A DNA stretch of 64,000 bases from Campylobacter sp. RM16189. GTDB lineage: Bacteria; Campylobacterota; Campylobacteria; Campylobacterales; Campylobacteraceae. Location of the stretch: the NCBI RefSeq assembly GCF_012978815.1, contig NZ_LIWR01000002.1, positions 124,001 to 188,000 of the forward strand, read 5' to 3'. Position 1 is the first letter of the stretch. Every line of letters begins with the position of its first letter. The translations under genes were made by a program, and so were the position numbers. This document shows positions 17,022 through 26,358 of this stretch, piece after piece. The notes beneath the pieces were generated by a model. It was not told where the DNA came from, made no database searches, and was given only the letters and a program-made list of their open reading frames with translations.

Positions 17022-18644
17022 TTGAAATTTAAAGCCGCTAAATTTAATTTATATCCTAAAACAGAGCCTAAAAGCATGGAGGCTGCCAAGCTTGCCATGA
17101 ATATCACTTTCTTTCACTGGGGTGTGGGCGCTTGGGCTACTTATGCCATCGTCGCGCTTATACTTGCCTTTTTTGCGTATAGACACAACCTTCCTCTTAC
17201 TCTTAGATCGGCGTTTTATCCGCTTATAGGCGAGAGAATTTACGGCAAGATCGGAGATGTGATAGACGTTTTTGCAGTGGTTGCGACACTTTTTGGAGTG
17301 GCTACCTCTCTTGGATATGGAGTCGTGCAGGTAAATGCAGGGCTTACTCACGTGTTTGGCGCTCCTAGTATGCATATAACTTTGCTTGTAGTGTTATGTC
17401 TGCTAGCTACCGTTTCAGCCGCAAGCGGAGTGGATAAGGGCATAAAAATTCTTTCAAATTCAAACATCATCATGGCTATTATATTTATGCTTTTTATATT
17501 GTTTTTAGGAAATACCACCGATCTTCTTCAAAGGCTCGTGCAAAATAGCGGTAACTACGTATCCACGCTTATCTCAAATACCTTTAACCTCTACGCGTAT
17601 CAAAAAGCAAACAGCTCTTGGCTTGGCGGTTGGACGCTTCTTTACTGGGCATGGTGGCTCTCTTGGTCGCCTTTTGTAGGGCTTTTTATCGCTAGGATTT
17701 CAAAGGGTAGAACAATAAGAGAGTTTGTCGTAGGAGCACTTTTGGTGCCTACGGGATTTACCTTTATGTGGATGACTTTCTTTGGAAACAGCGCTATAAC
17801 TCTTGTTCAAAACGGATTTAGCGAGCTTGCCGAAGCTGCAAATTCAAACACCGCATCGGCTCTTTTTATGTTTTTGGATAGCTTTAAATTTTCAAGTCTG
17901 CTTGGCACTATAGCCGTGATTATGATCGCGATATTTTTCATTACTTCGGCTGACTCTGCGGCGATGATTATGAATATGCTTTGCTCAAACGGCAAGGACA
18001 AAACTCCTCTTTGGCAGAAAATTTTCTGGGGAGCGGCGATTGGCGTTGTATCTTGCTTTCTTATGCTTGGTGGCGGACTAGCCTCGCTTCAAGCTATGAC
18101 GATAGCTTCCGCACTTCCTTTTACTATTGCGCTTTTAGTAGCTATTTACGGGCTTTTTCAGGCTCTTAGAGTAGATCTCATAAAAAAACAAAGTAGAAAT
18201 TTAGCCAACATGCCCGTTTCTGAGATGTCTAAAACTTGGCAAGAGAGGTTAAAAACGATCATATCGCTACCAAATAAGAAAAACGCGGACAAATTTATAA
18301 GCGAGGTTATCAAAAAGGTCTTTGATGAGGTGAGGGCTGAATTTGAGAAAAACGGCTTGCAGGCTAAAATTTCAAAGGACGAAAAGCGAAATTTTATAAA
18401 TTTGATCGTAGGGCTTGGCGATGAGATGGACTTTAGCTACGGAGTAAAGCTAGTTAGAATGGAAAGCCCTGATTACACCAGAGCTCTTGAAGGAGATGAT
18501 TTGTATTACAGAGCCGAAGTGTTTTTAAAAGAGGGCGGACAAGACTATGATATACTCGGCTGGAGCGAGGCTACTATCATAAACGACATCGTTGAGCAGT
18601 ACCGCAAACACATGCAATTTTTGCATACGATTAGGGGCGTGTAG
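17022..18644 (+). pseudogene. BCCT (betaine/choline/carnitine) transporter, N-terminally truncated
   Basis: The 540 residues match the BCCT family from the helix FFHWGVGAWATYAIVAL onward. They contain the family's tryptophan-rich signature LLYWAWWLSWSPFVGLFIARIS and a long BetT-like cytoplasmic tail. BCCT proteins normally have about 125-140 residues before that point (three helices including the glycine-rich Na+/substrate loop). Those are absent, and the frame closes at a stop at 16992. Only 123 bp separate the TTG at 17022 from katA, and no remnant is visible. The TTG has AGGA immediately adjacent, too close for a good ribosome site. A 5' deletion with loss of function is likeliest; a shortened functional protein is possible. 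Confidence 0.75.
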
Positions 18645-18667
18645 GCTTAAATTTAAGTAAATTTTTA

Positions 18668-18673
18668 TATAAT
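18668..18673 (+). promoter_or_regulatory. -10 element for the second NSS transporter
   Basis: TATAAT lies 25 bp upstream of the ATG, between the BCCT remnant and the transporter gene, preceded by a T-rich stretch. Confidence 0.5.
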
Positions 18674-18697
18674 CACCCTTTTTTTGAAGGATGATTT

Positions 18698-20071
18698 ATG
18701 AAAAGAGGATCTTGGAGTTCAAGACTTACTTATATACTTGCTATTGCGGGCGCTACGGTCGGTTTTGGCGCGACTTGGCGGTTTCCTTATCTGGTCGGTC
18801 AAAACGGAGGCGGGGCGTATGTGCTTACCTTTTGTATAGCTATGATCGTCATAGGAATTCCGATGATCTTAGTTGAAAACGCTATCGGAAGGCGCCTTAA
18901 AGTAAATGTCATAGACTCTTTTAGCGGTGTTGCAAACGGTAAAAAGATAGCCAAAATTTGGCGAGTGGCAGGCTATATGAGCTTGGCGGGAGCCTTTGGG
19001 ATAATGGCTTATTATATGGTTATAGGCGGCTGGGTTCTAAATTATATAGCGCAAATTTTATTTGGGTCGCTTGATCTTGCAAGAGTTGTTGATTTTGCCA
19101 CGACAAGTGCGTTTTATGAGCAAAATATCGTAAATAATCCTTTTGCAGTCGGCTTTGCTACCTTGGTTTTTGTTATGGTAAATTACATCATCTTAACTCA
19201 AGGCGCGGTTGAAGGGATCGAAAAGGCGGCTAAGTATCTCATGCCGATACTCTTTTTGCTTATGATTACAATGGTGGTTAAAAACATAACTCTTGAAGGG
19301 GCTATGGAAGGGATTAAATTTTATCTCACGCCTGATTTTTCAAAGATCAGTATGAAGCTTTTTGTAGATGTTCTTGGGCAGGTGTTTTTCGCGCTTTCGC
19401 TTGGATTTGGTGTGATGATAACGCTTTCTAGTTTTGTTAAAAAGGACGAAGCGCTGGTTAAAATTTCGGTCATAACGGGAATTTTAAACACCGTTATAGC
19501 CGTGCTTGCGGGCTTTATGATATTTCCTTCGCTTTTTAGCTTCGGAGTAACGCCTGATAGCGGGCCAAGCCTTGTGTTTAAAAGCCTTCCGATAGTATTT
19601 TCGCACATGCCGTTTGGAGGCGTTTTTGCGGTTACGTTTTTTACATTGCTTATGATAGCGGCTCTTACTACTTCGCTTCCTATTTATGAAGTTCTTATAA
19701 CTACACTTCAAGAAAAGATGAAAATAGATCGCAAAAAAGCGATTTTGATAGTGCTATCGGCTATTTTTGTGCTCGGAAATTTACCTTCTTTAATGGCTAC
19801 GAATTTGCTAAGTGAAGTAAAAATTTTCGGTAAAAATATCTTTGACGCTTATGACGCCATAAGTGCGACGATATTTTTCGTGCTTACGTCTTTACTTTGT
19901 GCGATATTTGTCGGCTGGGTTTTAAGGGATGAGGCGAAGGCTGAAATTTTACAAGGAAGCGAAAATCACAAAAAGATAATCAACTTATGGTTTTTGTATG
20001 TAAAATATATAATTCCGTTTGTGATTTTGATCGTTTTTGCAAGCAGCTTTTACGACAATTTTTTGAAATGA
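18698..20071 (+). CDS. Neurotransmitter:sodium symporter (NSS/SNF) family transporter
   Basis: The 457-residue protein has 11-12 membrane helices. TM1 reads GATVGFGATWRFPYLVGQNGGG and keeps the canonical WRFPY arginine, unlike the other NSS gene at 5.2 kb. It probably takes up an amino acid with Na+. Start: GAAGGATGATTT places an AAGG 8 nt upstream of the ATG. It has its own TATAAT promoter. The M48 peptidase gene follows after 55 nt with a separate TATAAT. The substrate is not deducible. Confidence 0.9.
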   Translation: MKRGSWSSRLTYILAIAGATVGFGATWRFPYLVGQNGGGAYVLTFCIAMIVIGIPMILVENAIGRRLKVNVIDSFSGVANGKKIAKIWRVAGYMSLAGAFGIMAYYMVIGGWVLNYIAQILFGSLDLARVVDFATTSAFYEQNIVNNPFAVGFATLVFVMVNYIILTQGAVEGIEKAAKYLMPILFLLMITMVVKNITLEGAMEGIKFYLTPDFSKISMKLFVDVLGQVFFALSLGFGVMITLSSFVKKDEALVKISVITGILNTVIAVLAGFMIFPSLFSFGVTPDSGPSLVFKSLPIVFSHMPFGGVFAVTFFTLLMIAALTTSLPIYEVLITTLQEKMKIDRKKAILIVLSAIFVLGNLPSLMATNLLSEVKIFGKNIFDAYDAISATIFFVLTSLLCAIFVGWVLRDEAKAEILQGSENHKKIINLWFLYVKYIIPFVILIVFASSFYDNFLK

Positions 20072-20126
20072 TTTACTAAATTTTGATAGTATTTTGCAAA
20101 ATTTATAATTTATAATAAGGAAATAG

Positions 20127-21332
20127 ATGTTTAATCTTTTAATAACTATATTTTTTATATACACTTTAGTTAAAATTTATCTGGCGTTTTTGCAGATAAA
20201 TTTTATAGCTAAAGAGAGTAAGGCTAAAGCCGTCGTGCTTAGCGAGGAAGAGTATAAAAGTGCGGCTAAAATAGCTATCGCAAACCAAAAATTTCAGATA
20301 GCAAGCCTTGTTTATCATTTGGGTATATTTATGATCTGGGCGTTTTGGGGGCTTAAATTTTTAGCAGATATCACGCTTAAAGGTGGCTCTGTAAGCGAAA
20401 ATATCATCTTTGTGATGAGCTTTATAATCATATCCTCTATTCTTGAGTTGCCGTTTGGCGTATATGAAACCTTTGTCAAGGATAAAAAGCACGGATTTTC
20501 AAACACGACTCCAAAAATTTTTATAATGGATACTTTAAAAGCTCTTGCCTTAACTCTTGTTTTCGGCTCGCTTTTTGTCTGGCTTATCTTGCTTTGTATC
20601 GATTTTTTGGGCGAGCTTTGGTGGTTATGGGCTTTTTCTCTTAGCTTTGTGATAGTTTTAATGATAAATTTGATCTATCCGACTATAATCGCGCCTCTTT
20701 TTAACAAGATGCAACCTCTTGAAGAAGGTGAGCTTAAAAGCTCTATAGAAGGACTGCTTGATAGTTGCGGATTTAAAAGTAGCGGTGTATTTAGTATGGA
20801 CGCAAGCAAGCGAGATAACAGGCTAAATGCTTACTTTGGCGGACTTGGAGCGACAAAGCGCGTGGTGCTTTTTGACACGCTTATAAAAAAGCTTAGCCTA
20901 GATGAGATAATCGCCGTTTTGGGTCATGAACTAGGACACTTTAAGCATAAGGATCTATTTAAGATGATAGCTCTTAGTGCCGTGATGCTGCTTGCGATGT
21001 TTGCGCTGTTTGGAAATATCCCTGCGTCTGCATATAACGCGCTTGGGCTTGAGAAAGAGGGCGGAGCGATAATCGTATTTATACTTCTTTTCTCGCCGAT
21101 TTTTAGCTTCGTTTTTAGCCCGGTTATCTCGGCAGTAAGCAGAAAGAACGAGTTTGGCGCGGATAAATTCGGTGCAAGCGTAAAGAGTAAAGATGACATG
21201 ATAAGTGCGCTTAAGAAGCTGGCTAGTGAAAATAGGGCGTTTCCTAAAGCGCATCCTGCTTATGCTTTTATCTATCACTCGCATCCTAGCCTTTATGAGC
21301 GTATAAATGAGCTAAAAAATGAGAATAGATGA
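20127..21332 (+). CDS. M48 family membrane zinc peptidase (Ste24/CAAX protease 1 type)
   Basis: The 401-residue protein has several membrane helices and the zinc motif HELGH at 267-271 within VLGHELGHFKHKD. A later RKNEFGADKFGA supplies the third ligand glutamate. The layout and length match Ste24-type M48A peptidases, which in bacteria act on misfolded membrane proteins; no prenylation is implied. AAGGAAAT precedes the ATG. The last 14 nt overlap prmC, so these genes and the following ones form one unit. Confidence 0.9.
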   Translation: MFNLLITIFFIYTLVKIYLAFLQINFIAKESKAKAVVLSEEEYKSAAKIAIANQKFQIASLVYHLGIFMIWAFWGLKFLADITLKGGSVSENIIFVMSFIIISSILELPFGVYETFVKDKKHGFSNTTPKIFIMDTLKALALTLVFGSLFVWLILLCIDFLGELWWLWAFSLSFVIVLMINLIYPTIIAPLFNKMQPLEEGELKSSIEGLLDSCGFKSSGVFSMDASKRDNRLNAYFGGLGATKRVVLFDTLIKKLSLDEIIAVLGHELGHFKHKDLFKMIALSAVMLLAMFALFGNIPASAYNALGLEKEGGAIIVFILLFSPIFSFVFSPVISAVSRKNEFGADKFGASVKSKDDMISALKKLASENRAFPKAHPAYAFIYHSHPSLYERINELKNENR

Positions 21333-22140
21333 GGCGCTAAAAGAGGCGAGCGCTCAAATTTCATCTTTATGTGATAATCCCGCAAGAGTTGCTAAAATCC
21401 TGCTTATGCATCATCTTGGTGTGAGCATAGAGTGGGTGTTTTTAAATTTAAGCAAAGAGCTTCAGGATAAGGATGAGTATTTTGCCCTTATTGATAGGTT
21501 TGCCTCTTGCGAGCCGCTTGAGTATATAACGGGCAAAGCAGGCTTTTACGGACTTGAATTTTTAGTTGAAAATGGAGTTTTAATCCCTCGTCCCGAGACT
21601 GAAATCTTGGTTGAAAAATCGCTTGAAATTTTACGCGAATTTAACGCTCCAAAAGTTTGCGAGATAGGCGTTGGAAGCGGGATTGTAAGTGTATGCTTGG
21701 CACTTAATTCAAACGCCTTGATAACGGCGACCGATATAAACGAAAAAGCTTTAAAGCTAGCGCATAAAAATGCCGTTAAATTCGGTGTAGAAAAGCGCAT
21801 AAATTTTATTCATTGCGCCTATATGGACGAGGCTTGTGGCGAATTTGATCTAGTCGTTTCAAATCCGCCTTATATAGCAGACGGCTATAAGCTTAGCAAA
21901 TTCGTGCTAAATGAGCCGCATGAGGCGCTATTTGGCGGTAAAAACGGCGATGAAATTTTAAAAAACATCATCTTGCAAGCAAGAAACCGTAATATAAAAA
22001 ATCTCGTTTGCGAGATGGGTTACGATCAAAAAGAAAGTATGGCAAAAGCCCTTGAGATAAACCGATTTGAGGCTAAATTTTATAAGGATTTGGCGGGTTT
22101 TGACAGGGGATTTGTCGCCAAATTTAAATATCAAATTTAA
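21319..22140 (+). CDS. prmC: Release factor glutamine N5-methyltransferase
   Basis: The 273-residue Rossmann methyltransferase has the SAM loop CEIGVGSGIVSVCLA and the amide-binding motif VSNPPYIADG, diagnostic of PrmC/HemK. It methylates the GGQ glutamine of RF1 and RF2 using S-adenosylmethionine. Its N-terminal helical domain (1-75) is of usual size. The start overlaps the M48 peptidase end by 14 nt; a DUF4149 gene follows after 9 nt. Confidence 0.95.
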   Translation: MRIDEALKEASAQISSLCDNPARVAKILLMHHLGVSIEWVFLNLSKELQDKDEYFALIDRFASCEPLEYITGKAGFYGLEFLVENGVLIPRPETEILVEKSLEILREFNAPKVCEIGVGSGIVSVCLALNSNALITATDINEKALKLAHKNAVKFGVEKRINFIHCAYMDEACGEFDLVVSNPPYIADGYKLSKFVLNEPHEALFGGKNGDEILKNIILQARNRNIKNLVCEMGYDQKESMAKALEINRFEAKFYKDLAGFDRGFVAKFKYQI

Positions 22141-22149
22141 AGGAAAAAT

Positions 22150-22620
22150 ATGAAAGGTTTATATCTTTTGCTTTTAGCGGCTCTAATCGGCATAGAAATC
22201 TCAATAGGAGCTTTTATCGCGCCTACACTTTTTTATCCGCAGAGTATCATAGGAGATGGCGTTTTGACACATTTTCAAAGCGGACTTTTGATGACAAATA
22301 TATTTGTAAAATTTAACTACGTTTTAATCGCGGTTGCGATTTTGGCACTTGTTTACGAGCTTTTTATGCTTAGAAGCGACGTTAAGTTTGCTCTAAAATT
22401 CAGCTCTTTTATGCTCGCGCTTATAAATTTTGCTCTAGCTACATCTTTTGTCTTTTATTTTACCCCTTACGTGCTAAACGCGCAGGCTTTGGGTGAAGCA
22501 GGAACCACGACGCCTGAGTTTTTTCAGATGCATAAGGCAAGCGAGCTTGTGATGAAAGTGATGATGGTTGCTCAGCTTTTGCTCTTTTTTATCAAATTTC
22601 CACGTGCAAAAGAGGCTTAA
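22150..22620 (+). CDS. DUF4149-type four-helix membrane protein
   Basis: The 156-residue protein has four hydrophobic helices. Its pattern LLAALIGIEISIGAFIAPTLF, then a second pair of helices with EAGTTTPEFFQMHKAS between them, resembles the DUF4149 (TMEM205-like) family. AAAGGAAAAAT precedes the ATG. It sits between prmC and the split ThrE genes with gaps of 9 nt each. The function is unknown. Confidence 0.75.
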   Translation: MKGLYLLLLAALIGIEISIGAFIAPTLFYPQSIIGDGVLTHFQSGLLMTNIFVKFNYVLIAVAILALVYELFMLRSDVKFALKFSSFMLALINFALATSFVFYFTPYVLNAQALGEAGTTTPEFFQMHKASELVMKVMMVAQLLLFFIKFPRAKEA

Positions 22621-22629
22621 GGCAAATTT

Positions 22630-23412
22630 ATGCAAGAAAAGCCCGATATCCAAGAGGTGACCGATTTTTTGATCGACTACGCGGCAAAGATGCTAAGCAT
22701 AGGCACTTACACGGCTCGCATAGATCGCTGCGTAAGCAGGATAGCGCGCGCTTACGGATACGACGTGAGCCTTACTATCTTTGTAAAGCACTTTACTATA
22801 AGCGTGATGGATCCAAATGATAATTCTATCCGCCGAACATACGTAAAATCAAGTGCTACAATGCCTATCAGCTTTAACCTCATATCCGAGCTGAGCGCTC
22901 TTAGCTGGCAAATTTATGACGAGCAAATTTCGCTTAAAAGAGCAAGAAGCTTTTTTAATGAGATCATAAGCCACACTAAGCGAAATTTCGGCGTATCACT
23001 TATCTTGATGAGTTTTGCAAATTCGGCTTTTTGCAAGCTCTTTGGTGGAGATATAGGCTCGATGGCAAGTGTTTTTGTGGCTACTTTTATCGGATTTTAT
23101 CTAAGACATCTGTTTAGTAAATTTGGCATAAATTTAAAAATTCAATACATAATAGTCTCTTTTATCTCGTCTTTTATCGCTTATCTTGGAGTTTATCTTG
23201 GAGTTTCAAATACGCCTGACGTGGCGATTGGATCGAGCATTTTGTTTTTGATGCCGGGCGTTTTGCTTATAAATTCGGTATTTGACATACTTAACGAAAA
23301 CACGCTCGTTGGCATTAGTAGAGGGCTAAACACCGGACTTTTGATAATCTGTATCGCAATAGGCGTTTATATGACGATTGCCATTTCAAATATAGAGCTT
23401 TTAAATGTTTGA
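22630..23412 (+). CDS. Threonine/serine exporter ThrE, N-terminal (DUF1212) subunit
   Basis: The 260-residue protein has the ThrE N-terminal cytosolic part (LIDYAAKMLSIGTYTARIDRCVSRIARAYG) followed by about five membrane helices including LMPGVLLINSVFDI. It resembles the DUF1212/ThrE half of amino-acid exporters such as YjjP. The companion DUF3815 half is encoded next door, overlapping by 8 nt, so the pair should form one exporter. Substrate is predicted from family membership only. Confidence 0.88.
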   Translation: MQEKPDIQEVTDFLIDYAAKMLSIGTYTARIDRCVSRIARAYGYDVSLTIFVKHFTISVMDPNDNSIRRTYVKSSATMPISFNLISELSALSWQIYDEQISLKRARSFFNEIISHTKRNFGVSLILMSFANSAFCKLFGGDIGSMASVFVATFIGFYLRHLFSKFGINLKIQYIIVSFISSFIAYLGVYLGVSNTPDVAIGSSILFLMPGVLLINSVFDILNENTLVGISRGLNTGLLIICIAIGVYMTIAISNIELLNV

Positions 23413-23926
23413 TCTCATTTTTTTAACTCTTACGGATGCGTTCTTTGCGGCGATTGCAGGGCTTGGCTTTGCTTATGCGAGTTCTCCTCCGAAACGCACT
23501 TTGATATACTCCGCAGCACTCGCCGCACTTGCTCATGCAAGTAGGTTTATGATGCTAAAGAGCGAAATTTTTTCTATCTCGATCGCTACTCTTTTTGCCT
23601 CTTTTTTGGTTGGAATTTTAGGGATATTTTTTGCACGCAAATTAAAAGTGCCTGCCGAGATCATAGCTTTTCCAGCGCTTTTGCCGATGGTGCCGGGAAT
23701 TTACGCTTACAAGAGTATTTTGGCTCTATTTTCTTTTACTAATAGCAGTGAAGTTTCTCAAAAGATCACTTATTTAATGCTCTTTTTTGATAATGCGTTA
23801 ACCACCGTTGCGGTTTCTCTTGCGCTTGGAGTGGGCGTTTCTGTGACGCTTTTGATCTTTTATGAGCAATCTTTAATGGTAACGCGTGGCGCAAGGTGTG
23901 ATCTAAAAATTAAAAAAAATACTTAG
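23405..23926 (+). CDS. Threonine/serine exporter ThrE, C-terminal (DUF3815) subunit
   Basis: The 173-residue five-helix protein matches the ThrE_2/DUF3815 (YjjB-like) family. Its FPALLPMVPGIYAYKSILAL motif mirrors LMPGVLLINS in its partner. It starts 8 nt inside the upstream ThrE half, indicating translational coupling and equal synthesis. It is the last gene of the run starting with the M48 peptidase. Confidence 0.87.
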   Translation: MFDLIFLTLTDAFFAAIAGLGFAYASSPPKRTLIYSAALAALAHASRFMMLKSEIFSISIATLFASFLVGILGIFFARKLKVPAEIIAFPALLPMVPGIYAYKSILALFSFTNSSEVSQKITYLMLFFDNALTTVAVSLALGVGVSVTLLIFYEQSLMVTRGARCDLKIKKNT

Positions 23927-23960
23927 TATAAATATTAATTTGAAATTTATTATCTGTTAA

Positions 23961-23966
23961 TATAAT
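23961..23966 (+). promoter_or_regulatory. -10 element for the membrane-protein gene at 24 kb
   Basis: TATAAT 30 bp upstream of the chosen ATG at 23997, within the 64-bp gap after the ThrE pair. Confidence 0.5.
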
Positions 23967-23996
23967 TATATAAATTTTAAGCTCAAGGGGATGAAA

Positions 23997-24701
23997 ATGC
24001 AAGGTAAAATTTTAGATGTCGGAGTTATATCTGCAAAAGATGGTGCTAGATATCGATTTGATGTCGAAGATGTTAAGAATTTAAACAACAAACCTATTGA
24101 TTCTTTAATAAGCGCAGAAGTTGATTTTGAAATAGTTGACGGTTTGGCAAAAGAGATATATATCACAAAAACTCAATTTAGTCTTGATATATTAAAGCAA
24201 GATGATATAAAATCAATAAAATTAAAGGTTTATATAAGCATAGCTGCGGGCATCTTATCCTCAGTTCCTACAATAGGTTTTATGTTTAGTATTGTTTCTA
24301 TAGTAGCTATGGTTTTTGCTTTGATTTCTATCAAAAAAGTTACAGGAAGCAATACAATACTTAAAAATTATATTTTGATGAGTGTATGTTTGTTGGCGGG
24401 TTATATGATTGTTATTTTTGCTATTATTCCTGCTATAGCTTTTGGAGTTAATGGAAGCAGTATAGGATTTATACCGATAGCTATTGGCTTAGTTTTATTT
24501 GTATATGGCTTTATAGTGGGAATTAAATACTATAAAGAGCTTACTAAACTAAGCGGAGATCCGTTTTTTATATATAGTTTTTGGCTCTTGGTTGCAGGAT
24601 ATTTAACTTTGGTCTTTGGCATAGGATATTTGTTTATTTTGGCTTCTTTCGTGCTCCAACTGATAGCATGGGTAAGATTAAAAGAGCTTAAATCTTATTA
24701 A
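23997..24701 (+). CDS. Membrane protein of unknown function with an N-terminal soluble domain
   Basis: About 234 residues. The first ~65 are a soluble beta-rich segment (GKILDVGVISAKDGARYRF), like small domains that precede membrane parts in tellurite- or cold-shock-type proteins. Then come about five hydrophobic helices. I chose the ATG at 23997 because AAGGGG ends 6 nt upstream; the ATG at 23991 directly touches that site. It has its own promoter and no operon partner. I do not recognise the family. Confidence 0.65.
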   Translation: MQGKILDVGVISAKDGARYRFDVEDVKNLNNKPIDSLISAEVDFEIVDGLAKEIYITKTQFSLDILKQDDIKSIKLKVYISIAAGILSSVPTIGFMFSIVSIVAMVFALISIKKVTGSNTILKNYILMSVCLLAGYMIVIFAIIPAIAFGVNGSSIGFIPIAIGLVLFVYGFIVGIKYYKELTKLSGDPFFIYSFWLLVAGYLTLVFGIGYLFILASFVLQLIAWVRLKELKSY

Positions 24702-24776
24702 TTTTTTTATGGTTTAAAATTAAGTTCTATTATTTATGAAGACTATTAAATATCTAGAATTTTCTAAAGGCAATAC

Positions 24777-25178
24777 ATGAAATTTAGAATTTACTACGAA
24801 GATACGGACGCTGCCGGCATAGTCTATCACGCTAACTATATCAAATTTTGCGAAAGAGCAAGGAGCGAGGCGTTTTTTAACTCTGATTTAGAGCCGTTTA
24901 GTAAGGATGGCTATTTCGTAGTAAGTGAAATTCACGCCAAATTTAAAAAACCCGCAACACTTGGTGATATGATTGAGGTTAGAAGCAAAGCCGTGCAGGT
25001 TAAAAAAGTCTCTATTGTTATTAATCAGCAAATTTATAAGGTCGGAAATTTAAAGAGCAAGTGCGAGCCTGAACTGCTCTTTGAAGCCGATGTGACGGTA
25101 GTTTTTATGAACAAAAAAGGCATGGCGAAGATGAGTGAGCAGATGCTTGAGTTTATCTCGTCGCGTCTGCTTGAATAA
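24777..25178 (+). CDS. ybgC: YbgC-family acyl-CoA thioesterase (hot-dog fold)
   Basis: The 133-residue protein opens with FRIYYEDTDAAGIVYHANYIKFCERARSE, the 4-hydroxybenzoyl-CoA-thioesterase/YbgC signature. It includes the catalytic aspartate (in DTDAAG) and the HANY helix. It hydrolyses short acyl-CoA thioesters in the cytoplasm and in other bacteria is tied to the Tol-Pal envelope system. Its last 26 bp overlap the convergent periplasmic-protein gene, so the two messages share complementary 3' ends. Confidence 0.93.
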   Translation: MKFRIYYEDTDAAGIVYHANYIKFCERARSEAFFNSDLEPFSKDGYFVVSEIHAKFKKPATLGDMIEVRSKAVQVKKVSIVINQQIYKVGNLKSKCEPELLFEADVTVVFMNKKGMAKMSEQMLEFISSRLLE

Positions 25179-26358
25179 AGCTTGATTCGCCTGCTTTTAA
25201 AATTTTTGTATTGTAAATCACCTGCGAATTTTTCACTCGCTCGCTAAATAGCTTTTGTGCGTTTTGATTTAAGTAGGCGGTATAGATATAGTCCATGCCT
25301 ACGCTTGTGGAGTAGCCGACCCAGTTAAAGTTGATATCTTGTCCTAAAATTTTATTATTTGAATCAAGGCTACTATCTACGGCGGAGAGAGAATTTGCTA
25401 TATAAATTAATTCTCTATCCTGCGGTTGGGTTAGTTTAAATATGCTTGGAGTATAGTTTATCTGCGTGCTTAATAGATTGGTTGCATTTATATCATATAC
25501 TCTAAGTTGCGAGCTTAATAGCGATGTTTTTAAAATAGGAATATTTAAAAATATTGAAGCTTCGTTTATCTTGCTGTTTCTATCTACGAAATTTTTAAGA
25601 TCAGTTTGATTTCCTATTTCGTTTTGATATACAAGACCTCCGCTAAGCTCTTCTGAGTATCTGTTTAATGTGCTTCCTAATAGGCTGCCGTCGGAAAATG
25701 CAGCATTTTTGCCATTTGAAAAATCCAAAAGTCTTGCAATCTGTTCTTTGTAATCAATTCCGCCAAATATCAAATTTGCTTTTAAAATAGGCAGAGTTGA
25801 AGAGTGGAGTGTAGGTATATAAGCGAGCATAGAATCTTCTAACAGATTATTTAGATGCGCTACTCCAACTTGAGTAAATGGAGTTATCAGATAGCTTATG
25901 TTTTCAGCTTTGGCTCTTGTTAAGGCATCGCTTATACTATCCGTAGATTCGTTACCGATGTTGTAAAATTTAATATCTATATTCGCATTTTGTCTTATCA
26001 TGTATGCGATAGCAGAATTTGATACTACTGCGGCGTAGCTTTTGATACTATCTTGGGGTATTATAATAGCGATTTTAAACTCCGCATTAGTGCTTGGTAT
26101 AAATACTTTCTCTGTTGATATCTCTCCTTTGATAGTTCTAAAAGCTTGAATAACTTCTGCATTGTCACTTCTTTCATATCTTGCCAAAAAACTATGCAAA
26201 AGACCGTCTTTAACTAAATTTAAAAGACAGGTATCGTCGCATTTAAATGGTTCTAAATTTATGTAAATTTCATACGCAGGCGGAATATCTGAAAGCTTAT
26301 CACTCTTAGCAAAAAGTGAAATTTGTATAATTAAAAAAACTAAAAGAATTTTTCTCAT
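25153..26358 (-). CDS. Exported periplasmic-binding-protein-like protein
   Basis: The 401-residue product starts with a signal peptide (MRKILLVFLIIQISLFA). The rest resembles a type I periplasmic-binding fold, like LpoA or amino-acid receptors: FKIAIIIPQDSIKSYAAVVSNSAIAYM, then ISYLITPFTQVGVAHLNNLL, then LIFGGIDYKEQIARLLDFSNG. It matches in position a C. jejuni putative periplasmic protein (Cj0964 region). Its ATG overlaps the stop of the upstream glycosylase-like gene as ATGA. An envelope role is plausible; no enzyme activity is visible. Confidence 0.7.
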   Translation of the reverse strand: MRKILLVFLIIQISLFAKSDKLSDIPPAYEIYINLEPFKCDDTCLLNLVKDGLLHSFLARYERSDNAEVIQAFRTIKGEISTEKVFIPSTNAEFKIAIIIPQDSIKSYAAVVSNSAIAYMIRQNANIDIKFYNIGNESTDSISDALTRAKAENISYLITPFTQVGVAHLNNLLEDSMLAYIPTLHSSTLPILKANLIFGGIDYKEQIARLLDFSNGKNAAFSDGSLLGSTLNRYSEELSGGLVYQNEIGNQTDLKNFVDRNSKINEASIFLNIPILKTSLLSSQLRVYDINATNLLSTQINYTPSIFKLTQPQDRELIYIANSLSAVDSSLDSNNKILGQDINFNWVGYSTSVGMDYIYTAYLNQNAQKLFSERVKNSQVIYNTKILKAGESSFIQADATR

